Shown in pieces: positions 1 through 8,559 of a stretch of 64,000 bases of DNA (positions are counted from its first letter, which is position 1; each line of letters opens with the position of its first letter). The stretch is from contig NZ_OY762229.1 in NCBI RefSeq assembly GCF_963665355.1, positions 806,001 through 870,000 of the forward strand, in the 5' to 3' direction. The stretch is from an uncultured Desulfobacter sp. (lineage in GTDB: Bacteria > Desulfobacterota > Desulfobacteria > Desulfobacterales > Desulfobacteraceae). The notes beneath the pieces were generated by a model. The model saw only the letters and a program-made list of their open reading frames with translations, did not search any database and was not told the DNA's origin. The position numbers and the translations under genes are program-made.

Positions 1-52
1 CATAAGTTTAAACGCTTATGACTTCTGTGACTTTGGGGTTTAATGTCCAAAC

Positions 53-661
53 ATGACAGACGTATTAATCCTATTATTTGATTACTCAGGCACCTTTGCT
101 TTTGCAGTTTCAGGAGCACTTGCTGCCAGTGAAAAAAAGCTCGATTTATTCGGCGCTTTGTTTCTTGGATTTGTAACGGCTATTGGTGGTGGTACAACGC
201 GCGATATGATGATTGGCAACACGCCTGTGTCATGGCTTCAAAACCCTGTTTATTTTTATATTATTGTGGCTGCTGTTGGGCTTACATTTTTATTTACCAA
301 AACAATATTGCGGTTTCCCAGAGCGCTTTTCTTTTTCGATACGGTGGGAATCAGTGTCTTTACCATTATTGGCATTCAAAAGGGACTGCACGCCGGTATT
401 CATCCGCCACTGGCCGTTATGATGGGCATTTTGACAGCTGTTATGGGTGGAATTATCCGTGATGTGCTCTGTAACGAAATCCCTCTGATTTTCCATAAGG
501 AAATATATGCCACAGCCTGCTTCGCCGGTGGTGTTTTCTTTGTGCTTTTTGTGTTTTTCAACATGCCCGAACCTTTTACTGCTCTGATCGCTGCGGGTGT
601 TATTTTTACAATCCGCTCACTGAGTGTCCGAAAAGGTTGGGCACTGCCGCGGTTTAAATGA
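53..661 (+). CDS. TRIC-family (UPF0126/YicG-like) membrane channel protein
   Basis: A 202-residue, almost wholly hydrophobic protein. It has the internal duplication of the bacterial TRIC/UPF0126 family. The first half carries GGGTTRDMMIGNTP around residue 46 and the second half carries GGIIRDVLCNEIP around residue 133, each next to membrane helices. Family members are about 200 residues long, sit in the inner membrane and form trimeric cation-permeable channels; some bacterial members are annotated as possible glycine transporters. The length matches the family. No clear Shine-Dalgarno sequence precedes the ATG. The gene is convergent with the histidine kinase, with one base between the stop codons. 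The family is secure; the transported substrate is unknown. Confidence 0.85.
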   Translation: MTDVLILLFDYSGTFAFAVSGALAASEKKLDLFGALFLGFVTAIGGGTTRDMMIGNTPVSWLQNPVYFYIIVAAVGLTFLFTKTILRFPRALFFFDTVGISVFTIIGIQKGLHAGIHPPLAVMMGILTAVMGGIIRDVLCNEIPLIFHKEIYATACFAGGVFFVLFVFFNMPEPFTALIAAGVIFTIRSLSVRKGWALPRFK

Positions 662-662
662 T

Positions 663-2138
663 TTATTGGGGCCGCTGCCACGGAGGCAGAGAAAACGAAA
701 AACAGCTGCCGCTGCCGGGACGGCTTTCAACCTGGACCTGGCGGCCGTGGAGCTGGAGAATTTTTGCGGTTATGGCAAGGCCCAGGCCGGTATGCCCCCC
801 GGTTTTCTTGCCGAGCGAATCGGACTGGTAGAAGCGGTTGAAAATATGGGGCAGCTCTTTTTCAGGAATGCCCGGGCCTGTGTCGGAGATCCGGATCACC
901 ACCTCGGTTTCCAGGGAAACCGTGATGCCGACCCGGCCCTTTACCGGGGTATAGTTCAGGGCGTTTTCAATGAGGTTTTCCAGGGCTCTTTCGATCAGGG
1001 CGATGTCTGCCTCGACAAAGGGAACGCCCCCTTCAAACTCTTGGACCAGTTCAATCTCTTTTTGTTCTGCGGCAAGGGTGAATTTTTGACAGATATCCTG
1101 AATCAGCTCCCTGGGATCAAAGATTTCCAGAGAAAGATCCATGCGGGCGGATTCCAGCCGGGCCAGCTCAAGCAGTTCCGAGACCAGGGTGTTGAGGCGG
1201 CGGCAGTGGCGGATGGCAATATCAAGGTAATGACGCCGTTCTTCCCCGGAGTATTGATTGTCCTTGATGAGCAGGGTCTCGATATATCCCTGCAGGGTGG
1301 CCAGGGGGGTGCGCAGGTCATGGGAGACATTGGCCACCAGCTCCCGGCGCATCTGGTCGGATGCCTTCAGCTCCGCCACCTGGGCCTTGATCCGGGCGGC
1401 CATCTCCCTGAAGGTGGTGCCCAGCCGGTCAATTTCATCGGGCGGACCCTGTGGCCCGGGCAGGTACACATCAGCCCCGGCACTTCCGCCTTCAAAAGCC
1501 GCCATCACAGCGGCAAGTTTTTTCAGCCGCCCGGTGAGAAGACCGAAAAGGACCAGCCCCGCTGCCAGTGCAAAGAGAAGGCCGGCCCCGATCATCCAGG
1601 CGGAAAGCCTCAGGATATAACTGCCTTTAAGTTTCTGGGCCACGGAATCGTATTCCTCCCCGCCCAAAATGACGTAGAGATAACCTTCAAGGATGCCGTT
1701 TCGTTCAATGTGTGCCGCTGAAAAGACTTTTTTCCCGGTGGGGTTTTTGGGGTCATCTCCCAGAACCGGTGGGGTCAGCGTACCGTCCAGCCACTGCTTT
1801 ACCGGGGCCAGAGACACTTTGCTGCGCTTGACGCTTCCCCCGGGTGCGGAAAAGGTCAGGATGTTTCCCCCAACGTCCAGAAGGTAGATCTCAATGCCGG
1901 GGTTGATGACCATGAGCATGTGAAAGATGTCCCTGAGGGCCTCCTGGTTCACCCGGCCCCCTTCCATGAGAATCCGCTCTTTGACGATTTGCCGGGCAAG
2001 GCCCGTATTCAGCTTCTGGTTCACCTCCTGCTGGTACATGTCCGTGGCAAAGACGGTCACCCCGAGAAAAATCAGTCCCACCACAAGAAAAAGAACGGAA
2101 AGGCCTGCGGCAATTTTGGAGTACAACGAGTTAAGCAT
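663..2138 (-). CDS. Two-component sensor histidine kinase, HAMP type
   Basis: Membrane sensor kinase of about 491 residues. It has a short cytoplasmic N-terminus, a first membrane helix, a periplasmic region of about 140 residues and a second helix (WMIGAGLLFALAAGLVLF). Then come a HAMP linker, a HisKA domain with the phosphoacceptor motif VANVSHDLRTPL, and a HATPase_c domain with N (ENLIENALNY), G1 (DTGPGIPE) and G2 (GHTGLGLAI) boxes. I chose the ATG at 2138 because it overlaps the end of the upstream response-regulator gene by 8 bp, as is usual for translationally coupled pairs. An upstream in-frame ATG at 2174 would give a 44-bp overlap. The ligand is unknown. The pair is divergent from the arsenic-like operon at 3211, so it may control it; this is inference. 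Confidence 0.93.
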   Translation of the reverse strand: MLNSLYSKIAAGLSVLFLVVGLIFLGVTVFATDMYQQEVNQKLNTGLARQIVKERILMEGGRVNQEALRDIFHMLMVINPGIEIYLLDVGGNILTFSAPGGSVKRSKVSLAPVKQWLDGTLTPPVLGDDPKNPTGKKVFSAAHIERNGILEGYLYVILGGEEYDSVAQKLKGSYILRLSAWMIGAGLLFALAAGLVLFGLLTGRLKKLAAVMAAFEGGSAGADVYLPGPQGPPDEIDRLGTTFREMAARIKAQVAELKASDQMRRELVANVSHDLRTPLATLQGYIETLLIKDNQYSGEERRHYLDIAIRHCRRLNTLVSELLELARLESARMDLSLEIFDPRELIQDICQKFTLAAEQKEIELVQEFEGGVPFVEADIALIERALENLIENALNYTPVKGRVGITVSLETEVVIRISDTGPGIPEKELPHIFNRFYQSDSLGKKTGGHTGLGLAITAKILQLHGRQVQVESRPGSGSCFSFSLPPWQRPQ

Positions 2139-2847
2139 CTGCCCCATCCGTGTCCGTGAATTTATACCCCACACCCCAGACCGTCAGGACATACTGCGGA
2201 TTGGCCGGATCAGTTTCGATCTTGGCCCGCAGGCGGTTGATATTGGAGTTGACGGTATGGTCGTAGCCGTCATGTCCGTATCCCCAGACACTTTCCAGTA
2301 GCTGGGACCGGTTAAATACCCGACCGGGGTGGCGGGCAAAAAAGGTAAGAAGATCGTACTCCTTTGCGGTGAGCTCCACGGGCTGCCCTGCCACGGTGAC
2401 CTTGCGCTTTTCAGGATCAATGACCAGCCCCCCGGCCTGGATAACGGGTTCTGACACGGTTTTTTTCATGGCGGAGAGGTTTTCCATGCGCCGGAATACA
2501 GCCTTAATCCGGGCAACGAATTCCCGGATGGAAAAGGGCTTGGTAATATAGTCATCCGCCCCGAGTTCCAGGCCCAGGATCCTGTCGATCTCCGAAGACT
2601 TGGAGGTCAGCATGAGCACCGGAGCGACCAGGCCCCGGCTCCGGATATTTTTAAGAATATCTATGCCGTCCATGCCCGGCAGCATAATGTCCAGGACAAT
2701 GAGGTCGTACTCTCCGGTGGTGGCTTTTTTATAACCGGTAAGGCCGTCACGGGCCAAATCCACCAGCCAGGACTGGTCGGAAAGGTGAAGAGTAAGAAGG
2801 TCGGAAAGTTCGGCATTGTCTTCCACCACAAGAATTTTTTTCTGCAT
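2131..2847 (-). CDS. OmpR/PhoB-family response regulator
   Basis: DNA-binding response regulator of 238 residues. The receiver domain begins KKILVVEDNAEL, has the phosphorylated Asp in YDLIVLDIMLPGMDG and the conserved Lys in ADDYITKPF. The C-terminal winged helix of the OmpR type shows VELTAKEYDLLTFFARHPG and the terminal YKFTD strand-wing segment. The ATG at 2847 is preceded by AAAGGAG at good spacing; an upstream in-frame ATG at 2883 lacks this. The gene is the first of a two-gene operon with the histidine kinase. Expected to act as a transcription factor at direct-repeat sites, possibly in the intergenic region in front of it (see the nonamer sites at 2982-3189). Confidence 0.95.
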   Translation of the reverse strand: MQKKILVVEDNAELSDLLTLHLSDQSWLVDLARDGLTGYKKATTGEYDLIVLDIMLPGMDGIDILKNIRSRGLVAPVLMLTSKSSEIDRILGLELGADDYITKPFSIREFVARIKAVFRRMENLSAMKKTVSEPVIQAGGLVIDPEKRKVTVAGQPVELTAKEYDLLTFFARHPGRVFNRSQLLESVWGYGHDGYDHTVNSNINRLRAKIETDPANPQYVLTVWGVGYKFTDTDGADA

Positions 2848-2981
2848 GGGGGCTCCTTTGGGTTTGGGGGATACGCGATGCACATATTGTTGTCCTGTCC
2901 AGCCCTTCAGTGATTTGTCTCAATCATAGCGGCCCTTGCCGGAGCCCGTCAAATGAAAACACTCTTGTGACTGATTTGTGA

Positions 2982-3189
2982 TACTTTCATGAGATCCTGG
3001 GCCTAAAGTTGGGATAAGAAGACTGCCGGAAAGCAGAATCCATGATTCCAAAAACAGCATTTACGGCATTGTGGCTACATGCTATTTTTTTTGCTAACTA
3101 ACGGCCATGGGCCGACCTGGTCTCTCAACACCCAGGCCCAACCCACAACAAAACATGAAAGTAACTCAGCAGCTTATTGGTACTTTCAT
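2982..3189. promoter_or_regulatory. Three copies of TACTTTCAT between divergent operons
   Basis: The intergenic region between the response regulator (start 2847) and the operon at 3211 has TACTTTCAT at 2982-2990, its reverse complement ATGAAAGTA at 3155-3163, and TACTTTCAT again at 3181-3189. The last two form a perfect 9-bp inverted repeat around a 17-nt spacer, ending 21 bp before the 3211 start codon. This could be an operator for the adjacent OmpR-type regulator or an RNA hairpin in the leader. No sigma-70 promoter can be called with confidence. Confidence 0.45.
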
Positions 3190-3190
3190 A
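3100..3190 (+). repeat. Copy A of a ~90-bp structured dispersed repeat
   Basis: This stretch aligns with 40890-40980 over its whole length. The shared 5' block is ACGGCCAYGGGCCGACCTG, then a variable loop, a shared CCAGGC, a shared CCCACAACAAA, then TGAAAG and a distal CTTTC. In this copy CCTGG pairs with CCAGG, flanked by TGGG/CCCA, and ATGAAAGTA pairs with TACTTTCAT. Two hairpins are therefore possible. It lies in the presumed leader of the gene at 3211. It matches no riboswitch class that I recognise. Confidence 0.6.
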
Positions 3191-3210
3191 CAAATATTTG
3201 GATATAGAAA

Positions 3211-5358
3211 ATGAATCAACGCATCTTTAAAGTACTCACTCTTGGCCTGCTTATCCTGGGTGTTATCCTGTTTTTCTCATTGGGCCTTCACCGGCAGCTG
3301 ACCTTTGAGGCCCTCAAATCCCAGCAGACCGCCATGGAACAGCTGTATGCCGAAAACACAGCCCAGACCATTCTGGTATATGCGGCGGTCTATATCCTTA
3401 TCACCGCACTGTCACTTCCGGGGGCTACGGTGATGTCCCTGGCAGGCGGTGCTGTGTTCGGTCTTTGGGCCGGCACACTCATTGTCTCTTTTGCCAGCAC
3501 CATCGGTGCGACCCTGGCCTTTCTTGGATCAAGATTTCTGTTAAGGGATTTCATCCAGAATCGATTTTCCGACCGCCTTAAGAAAATAAATGAGGGCATT
3601 GAAACCGACGGGCCTTTTTATCTTTTCACCCTGCGCCTGGTGCCGGTGTTCCCCTTTTTTGTGATCAACCTTGTCATGGGGCTGACCCCCATCAAGACGG
3701 GTATATTTTATATCGTAAGCCAGGTGGGTATGCTTCCGGGGACCCTTGCCTACATCAATGCCGGTACCCAGTTATCCCGGGTGGAAACCCCATCGGAAAT
3801 TCTTTCCTTGCCATTGCTGGCCTCCTTTGCCCTTCTAGGTGTTTTCCCCTGGATTGCAAAGGCATTCACCGGATTTTTGAAAAAACGGCGGATCATGGCA
3901 AAATTTTCCAAACCATCAAAGTTTGACTACAACCTGGTGGTTATCGGTGCCGGTTCTGCAGGCCTTGTGACCGCTTATATTGCAGCGGCTGTGAAGGCTG
4001 GTGTGGCATTGGTGGAAAAGGACAAAATGGGGGGAGATTGCCTGAACACGGGATGTGTGCCCAGCAAAGCCCTGCTGCGTTCGGCAAAAATGCTCTCCTA
4101 TGCCAGAAGGGCCAGGGAGTTTGGTTTTGAACATGCCCATGTTGACTTTCAGTTTAAAGCGGTCATGGATCGGGTGGGCGAGATTATTAAAAAAATAGAA
4201 CCCCACGATTCTGTGGAGCGGTATACCCAGCTCGGGGTGGACTGCATCCGGGGCGAGGCCCGGATTCTCTCCCCCTACAAAATTGAGGTGAACGGTGAAG
4301 TCATCACCACCCGCAGCATTGTCGTGGCAACGGGTGGCCGGCCCAGGGTCCCGGCCATCCCCGGCCTCGGCCAGGTGCCGTATTTTACCTCGGACACGAT
4401 CTGGTCTTTAAGGGATTTGCCCCAAAGGCTGGTGGTGCTGGGGGGCGGTCCCATCGGATGCGAGCTTAGCCAGGCCTTTGCCCGTTTGGGGGCCCAGGTC
4501 ACTCTGGTGGGCAGGGCGGCCCGGATCATGGGCCGGGAGGATAAGGATGTGTCCGATCTTATCCAGGAAGCCTTTGCCCGGGAAGGTATTCAGGTCCTCA
4601 CCGGGCATGCGGTAAAGGAAATCCGGGTGGACAATGACGAAAAAAAGCTGATCTGCCTCAGGAATTCCGACGGACAAGAGGTAATACTTGGGTTTGACGC
4701 CATTTTGATTGCCGTGGGCCGTGCGGCCAATACCAAAGGGTTTGGACTGGAAGAACTTGGGGTGGCGCTGAACCCCGATGGCACCATTAAAACCAATAAA
4801 TGGCTGCAAACCACCATTCCCAATATTTATGCGGCCGGAGATGTTGCAGGCCCTTACCAGTTCACCCATGTGGCCTCCCACCAGGCCTGGTATGCATCTG
4901 TAAACGCATTGTTCGGTTCTTTTAAAAAATTTACGGCAGACTACAGGGTGATCCCCTGGTGCACCTTTACAGATCCCGAAGTGGCCCGGGTGGGAATGAA
5001 CGAAAACGATTGTCTTGAAGCCAGCATTCCTTACGAGGTGACCTGCTACGGGATTGACGATCTGGACCGTGCCATTGCCGATTCCGAAGCCCGGGGATTT
5101 GTCAAGGTGCTGACCGTGCCCAAAAAGGACAGAATCCTGGGGGCAACCATTGTGGGAGCCCATGCCGGAGATTTGATCCATGAATTTATTCTGGCCATGA
5201 AATATAATATCGGACTCAACAAAATCCTTGGTACCATTCATATTTACCCGACCCTGGCCGAATCCAGCCGATTTACCGCAGGTGTCTGGAAAAGAGCCAG
5301 GGTGCCGAAAACCGCTTTGGGAATTGTTGCGCGGTTTCTGGCCTGGCAGCGCAAATAG
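3211..5358 (+). CDS. TVP38/TMEM64 membrane domain fused to MerA/Lpd-like flavoprotein disulfide reductase
   Basis: A 715-residue fusion. Residues 1-225 are a TVP38/TMEM64 (SNARE-associated, DedA-like) membrane domain with several helices. After a basic linker comes a complete class I pyridine nucleotide-disulfide oxidoreductase: FAD motif GAGSAG near residue 245, redox-active Cys277 and Cys282 in GGDCLNTGCVPSKAL, and NAD(P)-binding GGGPIGCE. The C-terminal dimerisation domain has IHIYPTLAE near residue 676. In that motif Tyr replaces the His of lipoamide dehydrogenases, as in mercuric-reductase relatives. There is no N-terminal HMA domain and no C-terminal Cys pair, so mercury reduction is not supported. 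It is first in a five-gene operon, 48 bp before the next start codon. It may move electrons to a thiol, quinone or metalloid substrate at the membrane. Domains are certain; substrate is unknown. Confidence 0.9.
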   Translation: MNQRIFKVLTLGLLILGVILFFSLGLHRQLTFEALKSQQTAMEQLYAENTAQTILVYAAVYILITALSLPGATVMSLAGGAVFGLWAGTLIVSFASTIGATLAFLGSRFLLRDFIQNRFSDRLKKINEGIETDGPFYLFTLRLVPVFPFFVINLVMGLTPIKTGIFYIVSQVGMLPGTLAYINAGTQLSRVETPSEILSLPLLASFALLGVFPWIAKAFTGFLKKRRIMAKFSKPSKFDYNLVVIGAGSAGLVTAYIAAAVKAGVALVEKDKMGGDCLNTGCVPSKALLRSAKMLSYARRAREFGFEHAHVDFQFKAVMDRVGEIIKKIEPHDSVERYTQLGVDCIRGEARILSPYKIEVNGEVITTRSIVVATGGRPRVPAIPGLGQVPYFTSDTIWSLRDLPQRLVVLGGGPIGCELSQAFARLGAQVTLVGRAARIMGREDKDVSDLIQEAFAREGIQVLTGHAVKEIRVDNDEKKLICLRNSDGQEVILGFDAILIAVGRAANTKGFGLEELGVALNPDGTIKTNKWLQTTIPNIYAAGDVAGPYQFTHVASHQAWYASVNALFGSFKKFTADYRVIPWCTFTDPEVARVGMNENDCLEASIPYEVTCYGIDDLDRAIADSEARGFVKVLTVPKKDRILGATIVGAHAGDLIHEFILAMKYNIGLNKILGTIHIYPTLAESSRFTAGVWKRARVPKTALGIVARFLAWQRK

Positions 5359-5406
5359 CCTATTTTTAAACATAGATACATGCACAACAATAAAACGGAG
5401 TACGCC

Positions 5407-8400
5407 ATGGACACCGCTCAGTACAATAGCTGGATCAGACTTGAACAGGACAGCACGGCAGTATATGTCAACCCCGATTCTGTGGACTGGATCGTGCCCA
5501 GTGCCGCAGGAGACCGGCTGCTTCAAAAGCTTATGTCGCCCAAAGGGCAGAAGGGGATGAACCATGAGCCGGGGCCGTCTTTGGCACCCGGTAATACGGA
5601 TTTTAACACCGTCATTCGTGAATCCCAGTTTCTCTCCTTATTAAAATCACCGGACGTGGCCGATTACAAGGGCCGAGCCCATGCATTAACCCTTAAATCG
5701 TTGAAAGAGTTCTGGCTGCATATCACCGACCAGTGCAACCTTGCCTGCCGTCACTGTCTTTTTTCCTGTTCATCAAAAACAAACCGGACCATGGATTTTG
5801 ACATGATCACCTCCACGGTTTTCCAGGCCTATGGTCTGGGCACCCGGATTTTTTATTTAACCGGCGGAGAGCCCCTGGTTCACCCGGATTTCCAGAAAAT
5901 ATGCCGGCTCATTTTAAATGAATACTCCGACACCATGCTGGTGATCTTAACCAACGGGATACTGGTTCCGGCCCACCTGGATTTTTTCAACACCTTGCCG
6001 TGCGACCGCCTGTTTCTCCAGGTCAGCCTGGATGGGATAGAAGAGACCAACGACCGGTTACGGGGCAGTGGCGCATTTGCCAAAACAACCGCCGCCCTCG
6101 GGGCCCTGAAAGGATCGAATATCACCACCACCCTGTCCATGGTGGTGCACCCGGATAATTTTCATCAGATGACAAAGATGGTGGAACTTGCGGTGGAGTT
6201 TTCGGTTAACGCCATCCATTACATGTGGCTTTTAACCACGGGGCGGGCATCCGCCCAGCCCGCGGTGCCCATGGATGAGTTGTTCAATTCTCTGATTGAA
6301 GCCCACGGCATGGCGGAAAACCACGGCCTGGCCATTGATAATATCACCAACCTGGCCGCCAGGGTCTTCTCCACCCCCGGCACCAGATACGACCTGGGTA
6401 ACGCCGGGTGGGAGTCCCTGGCGTTGGCCCCCGGCGGCATGATCTATCCCACCCCGGCCCTGATCGGCCGTAAAGAAACAGAGTGCGGCCAGATTTCCCA
6501 GGGACTGGAGACGGTCTGGCGCAACAGTGAAGTCCTTGAAACCCTGCGAAGTTTATCGGTGAAAGCTGATCCTGTATGCGGGAACCACCCATTAAAATAC
6601 ATTGTGGGCGGCCCGGACATTGATCACAGCTTTCATACCGGCGGATCATACCTTGGGCACGACCCCTACCTGCCTTTGTATGGCCGTCTGGCATTGTGGT
6701 TGATGGTCCGATCAGCCCAAATCACCCAAGAAGCGCCCTGGCCCCAGATCCGGCGCAAAATGGGGGAGAAGCTGCTGCATTGTGAAAAGGAGGGAGAAGT
6801 TGTGGCCCTGACCCACTCCAATTGTGTGCTCACCCTGGCCGATACCCATGGTGTTGTGGGTCAGTTTTATTCGGCTGCCGCACAACAGGAGAATACGGAC
6901 ATCACCAATCCGGTCTGCTATCCCGATTCTGAAATGCCTCACATCCCCCCATATGCCAGGATTCGTTCCTATGGGTGCGGAAGCCCGGTCCTGGATGCAG
7001 GCATCTCTTTGGGGGATACTGTGGTTGATCTTGGCTGCGGCGCAGGCGTAGAGTGCTACATTGCCGCCCGGAAAACAGGTCCTTCGGGGCAGGTCGTCGG
7101 GGTTGACATGCTGGACCACATGCTGGCACTGGCCCGAAAACCCCTTGAAGATGTGGCCCAAAACCTGGGGTACCGGAACGTCTCCTTTAAAAAAGGGTTT
7201 CTTGAGCAACTGCCCCTGGCAGATGAAACCGTGGATCTGGTCATCTCCAACTGCGTCATCAATCTATCCCAGGACAAACGGCAGACCTTTGCTGAAATTT
7301 TTCGCATACTGGCCCCCGGCGGACGCATTTTTATTTCCGATGTGGTCACCGATGATCCCTGCCCGCCTGAAATCCAGAATGACGCCGTGCTCCGGGGGGC
7401 ATGTCTGTCGGGAGCCCTTGTGCAGCCCCAGCTGGTGAGCATCCTGGAATCCGCCGGATTCAGCCGGATCAGGGTGGTGAAACGCTTTTTTTACAAAGAG
7501 GTGTTGAACCACAAATTTTATGCCGTCACATATACGGCTTTTCGGCCCAAGAATGGGGAAAAAACCATGATTTTTTACCCGGGCCCCCATGCTGCAGTGA
7601 TGACTGACCACGGGCAGCTGCTTTTACGCGGGCAAACGTCGGAATCCATCAGGCCCTCCGATGCCCGGGAGGACACGACGATTTTTGAACTGGATCATAT
7701 GGGCAGTGTGTCCAATATCGAAGCCATGAACGCCTGCAGCTGCGCGTTGCCCCCCCCGCCTGTGGACGAAAAAACCGTCACCTCGGGCCAAAAAGCGTCT
7801 GTCCAAGAGAATCTGGTGATGTCAGATATCCAGGCAGCCCCGTCCCTGACAATGGGTACGAAGTTTCAACAGGACTGCATGTTATGCGGCCGGCCACTGG
7901 TCTATCTGGAAGAACAAAGGCCGGAAGCCTGCGTCTTCTGCGGCAAGAAATACCCTGCCAACGCCCTATGCGAGCAAGGGCATTTTGTCTGCGACCACTG
8001 CCATGGAAAAGATATTGTGGATGTGGTCAAACACATCTGCACCCATACCGATGCAACAGACATGATCGATCTGATGAACCAGCTTCGCAGTCATCCCTCA
8101 TTTCCCCTCCATGGCCCCGAGCACCATTTTGCAGTGCCCGGTGTCATTACCGCAGTATATAGAAATCTGGGCGGTGATATCACAGACAGCGACATCATCA
8201 CGGCCATTGACCGGGGAAGAGCCGTTCCCGGCGGTGTCTGCGCATTCTGGGGGACATGTGGCGCCGCTGTGGGGGCGGGAATTGCCTTGGGGGTCATTTT
8301 GAAAAGCACCCCGTTAAAACCCAAAGCCAGACAAATAGTCCAAAAGGTGTCCGAAACTATTATCCACGACCTGAACCGTATAGAGGCGGCCCGCTGCTGC

Positions 8401-8559
8401 CAGCGGGAGGTCTGGACAACATTTAAGACCATGGCCCGCTTGTCTGAAGTCTACTTGCCCCTGATCCTGAGGGCGCACGGGGATGTGCAGTGCCGGCAAC
8501 AGGGCAAAAACAGAGAGTGTATCCGACAAACCTGCCCCTATTTCAAGGTGTCAAAATGA
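5407..8559 (+). CDS. Radical SAM / ArsM-like arsenite methyltransferase / Cys-rich DUF5714-like trifunctional fusion
   Basis: A 1050-residue fusion. I use the ATG at 5407, preceded by CGGAG at 6-nt spacing; an upstream ATG at 5380 is less likely. The first ~80 residues look PqqD-like (weak). A radical SAM domain follows with the 4Fe-4S motif CNLACRHC starting at Cys110 and the SAM-binding YLTGGEPL. Its C-terminal extension is SPASM-like but poor in Cys. Next is a class I methyltransferase (VDLGCGAG) with the three arsenic-binding Cys positions of ArsM/AS3MT: SYGCGSPV (about 524), SNCVINLS (about 616) and GACLSGAL (about 666). The last ~230 residues hold a Cys-rich zinc-ribbon-like start (CMLCGRP near 824, then CVFCGKKY and CDHC) of the DUF5714 type. 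Expected: arsenic (or related metalloid) methylation coupled to a radical step. The fusion architecture is unusual. Confidence 0.87.
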   Translation: MDTAQYNSWIRLEQDSTAVYVNPDSVDWIVPSAAGDRLLQKLMSPKGQKGMNHEPGPSLAPGNTDFNTVIRESQFLSLLKSPDVADYKGRAHALTLKSLKEFWLHITDQCNLACRHCLFSCSSKTNRTMDFDMITSTVFQAYGLGTRIFYLTGGEPLVHPDFQKICRLILNEYSDTMLVILTNGILVPAHLDFFNTLPCDRLFLQVSLDGIEETNDRLRGSGAFAKTTAALGALKGSNITTTLSMVVHPDNFHQMTKMVELAVEFSVNAIHYMWLLTTGRASAQPAVPMDELFNSLIEAHGMAENHGLAIDNITNLAARVFSTPGTRYDLGNAGWESLALAPGGMIYPTPALIGRKETECGQISQGLETVWRNSEVLETLRSLSVKADPVCGNHPLKYIVGGPDIDHSFHTGGSYLGHDPYLPLYGRLALWLMVRSAQITQEAPWPQIRRKMGEKLLHCEKEGEVVALTHSNCVLTLADTHGVVGQFYSAAAQQENTDITNPVCYPDSEMPHIPPYARIRSYGCGSPVLDAGISLGDTVVDLGCGAGVECYIAARKTGPSGQVVGVDMLDHMLALARKPLEDVAQNLGYRNVSFKKGFLEQLPLADETVDLVISNCVINLSQDKRQTFAEIFRILAPGGRIFISDVVTDDPCPPEIQNDAVLRGACLSGALVQPQLVSILESAGFSRIRVVKRFFYKEVLNHKFYAVTYTAFRPKNGEKTMIFYPGPHAAVMTDHGQLLLRGQTSESIRPSDAREDTTIFELDHMGSVSNIEAMNACSCALPPPPVDEKTVTSGQKASVQENLVMSDIQAAPSLTMGTKFQQDCMLCGRPLVYLEEQRPEACVFCGKKYPANALCEQGHFVCDHCHGKDIVDVVKHICTHTDATDMIDLMNQLRSHPSFPLHGPEHHFAVPGVITAVYRNLGGDITDSDIITAIDRGRAVPGGVCAFWGTCGAAVGAGIALGVILKSTPLKPKARQIVQKVSETIIHDLNRIEAARCCQREVWTTFKTMARLSEVYLPLILRAHGDVQCRQQGKNRECIRQTCPYFKVSK

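Noticed and set aside
624-1721. Long plus-strand open frame opposite the histidine kinase
   Set aside because: It is antisense to a kinase with full HisKA and HATPase motifs, and its translation has no recognisable family; it is a codon-bias shadow.
3100-3190. Guanidine-II, fluoride, cyclic di-GMP or other known riboswitch
   Set aside because: ACGG is present only once in the right context and none of the conserved core blocks of those classes (for example the two ACGR hairpins) is seen.
3211-5358. Genuine mercuric reductase (MerA)
   Set aside because: The N-terminal metal-binding domain and C-terminal Cys pair are missing and no mer genes are nearby; only the active-site Tyr branch is shared.
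4408-5565. 385-codon minus-strand frame opposite the flavoprotein reductase
   Set aside because: The plus strand carries all catalytic motifs of the reductase; the antisense frame has no ribosome site and no family pattern.
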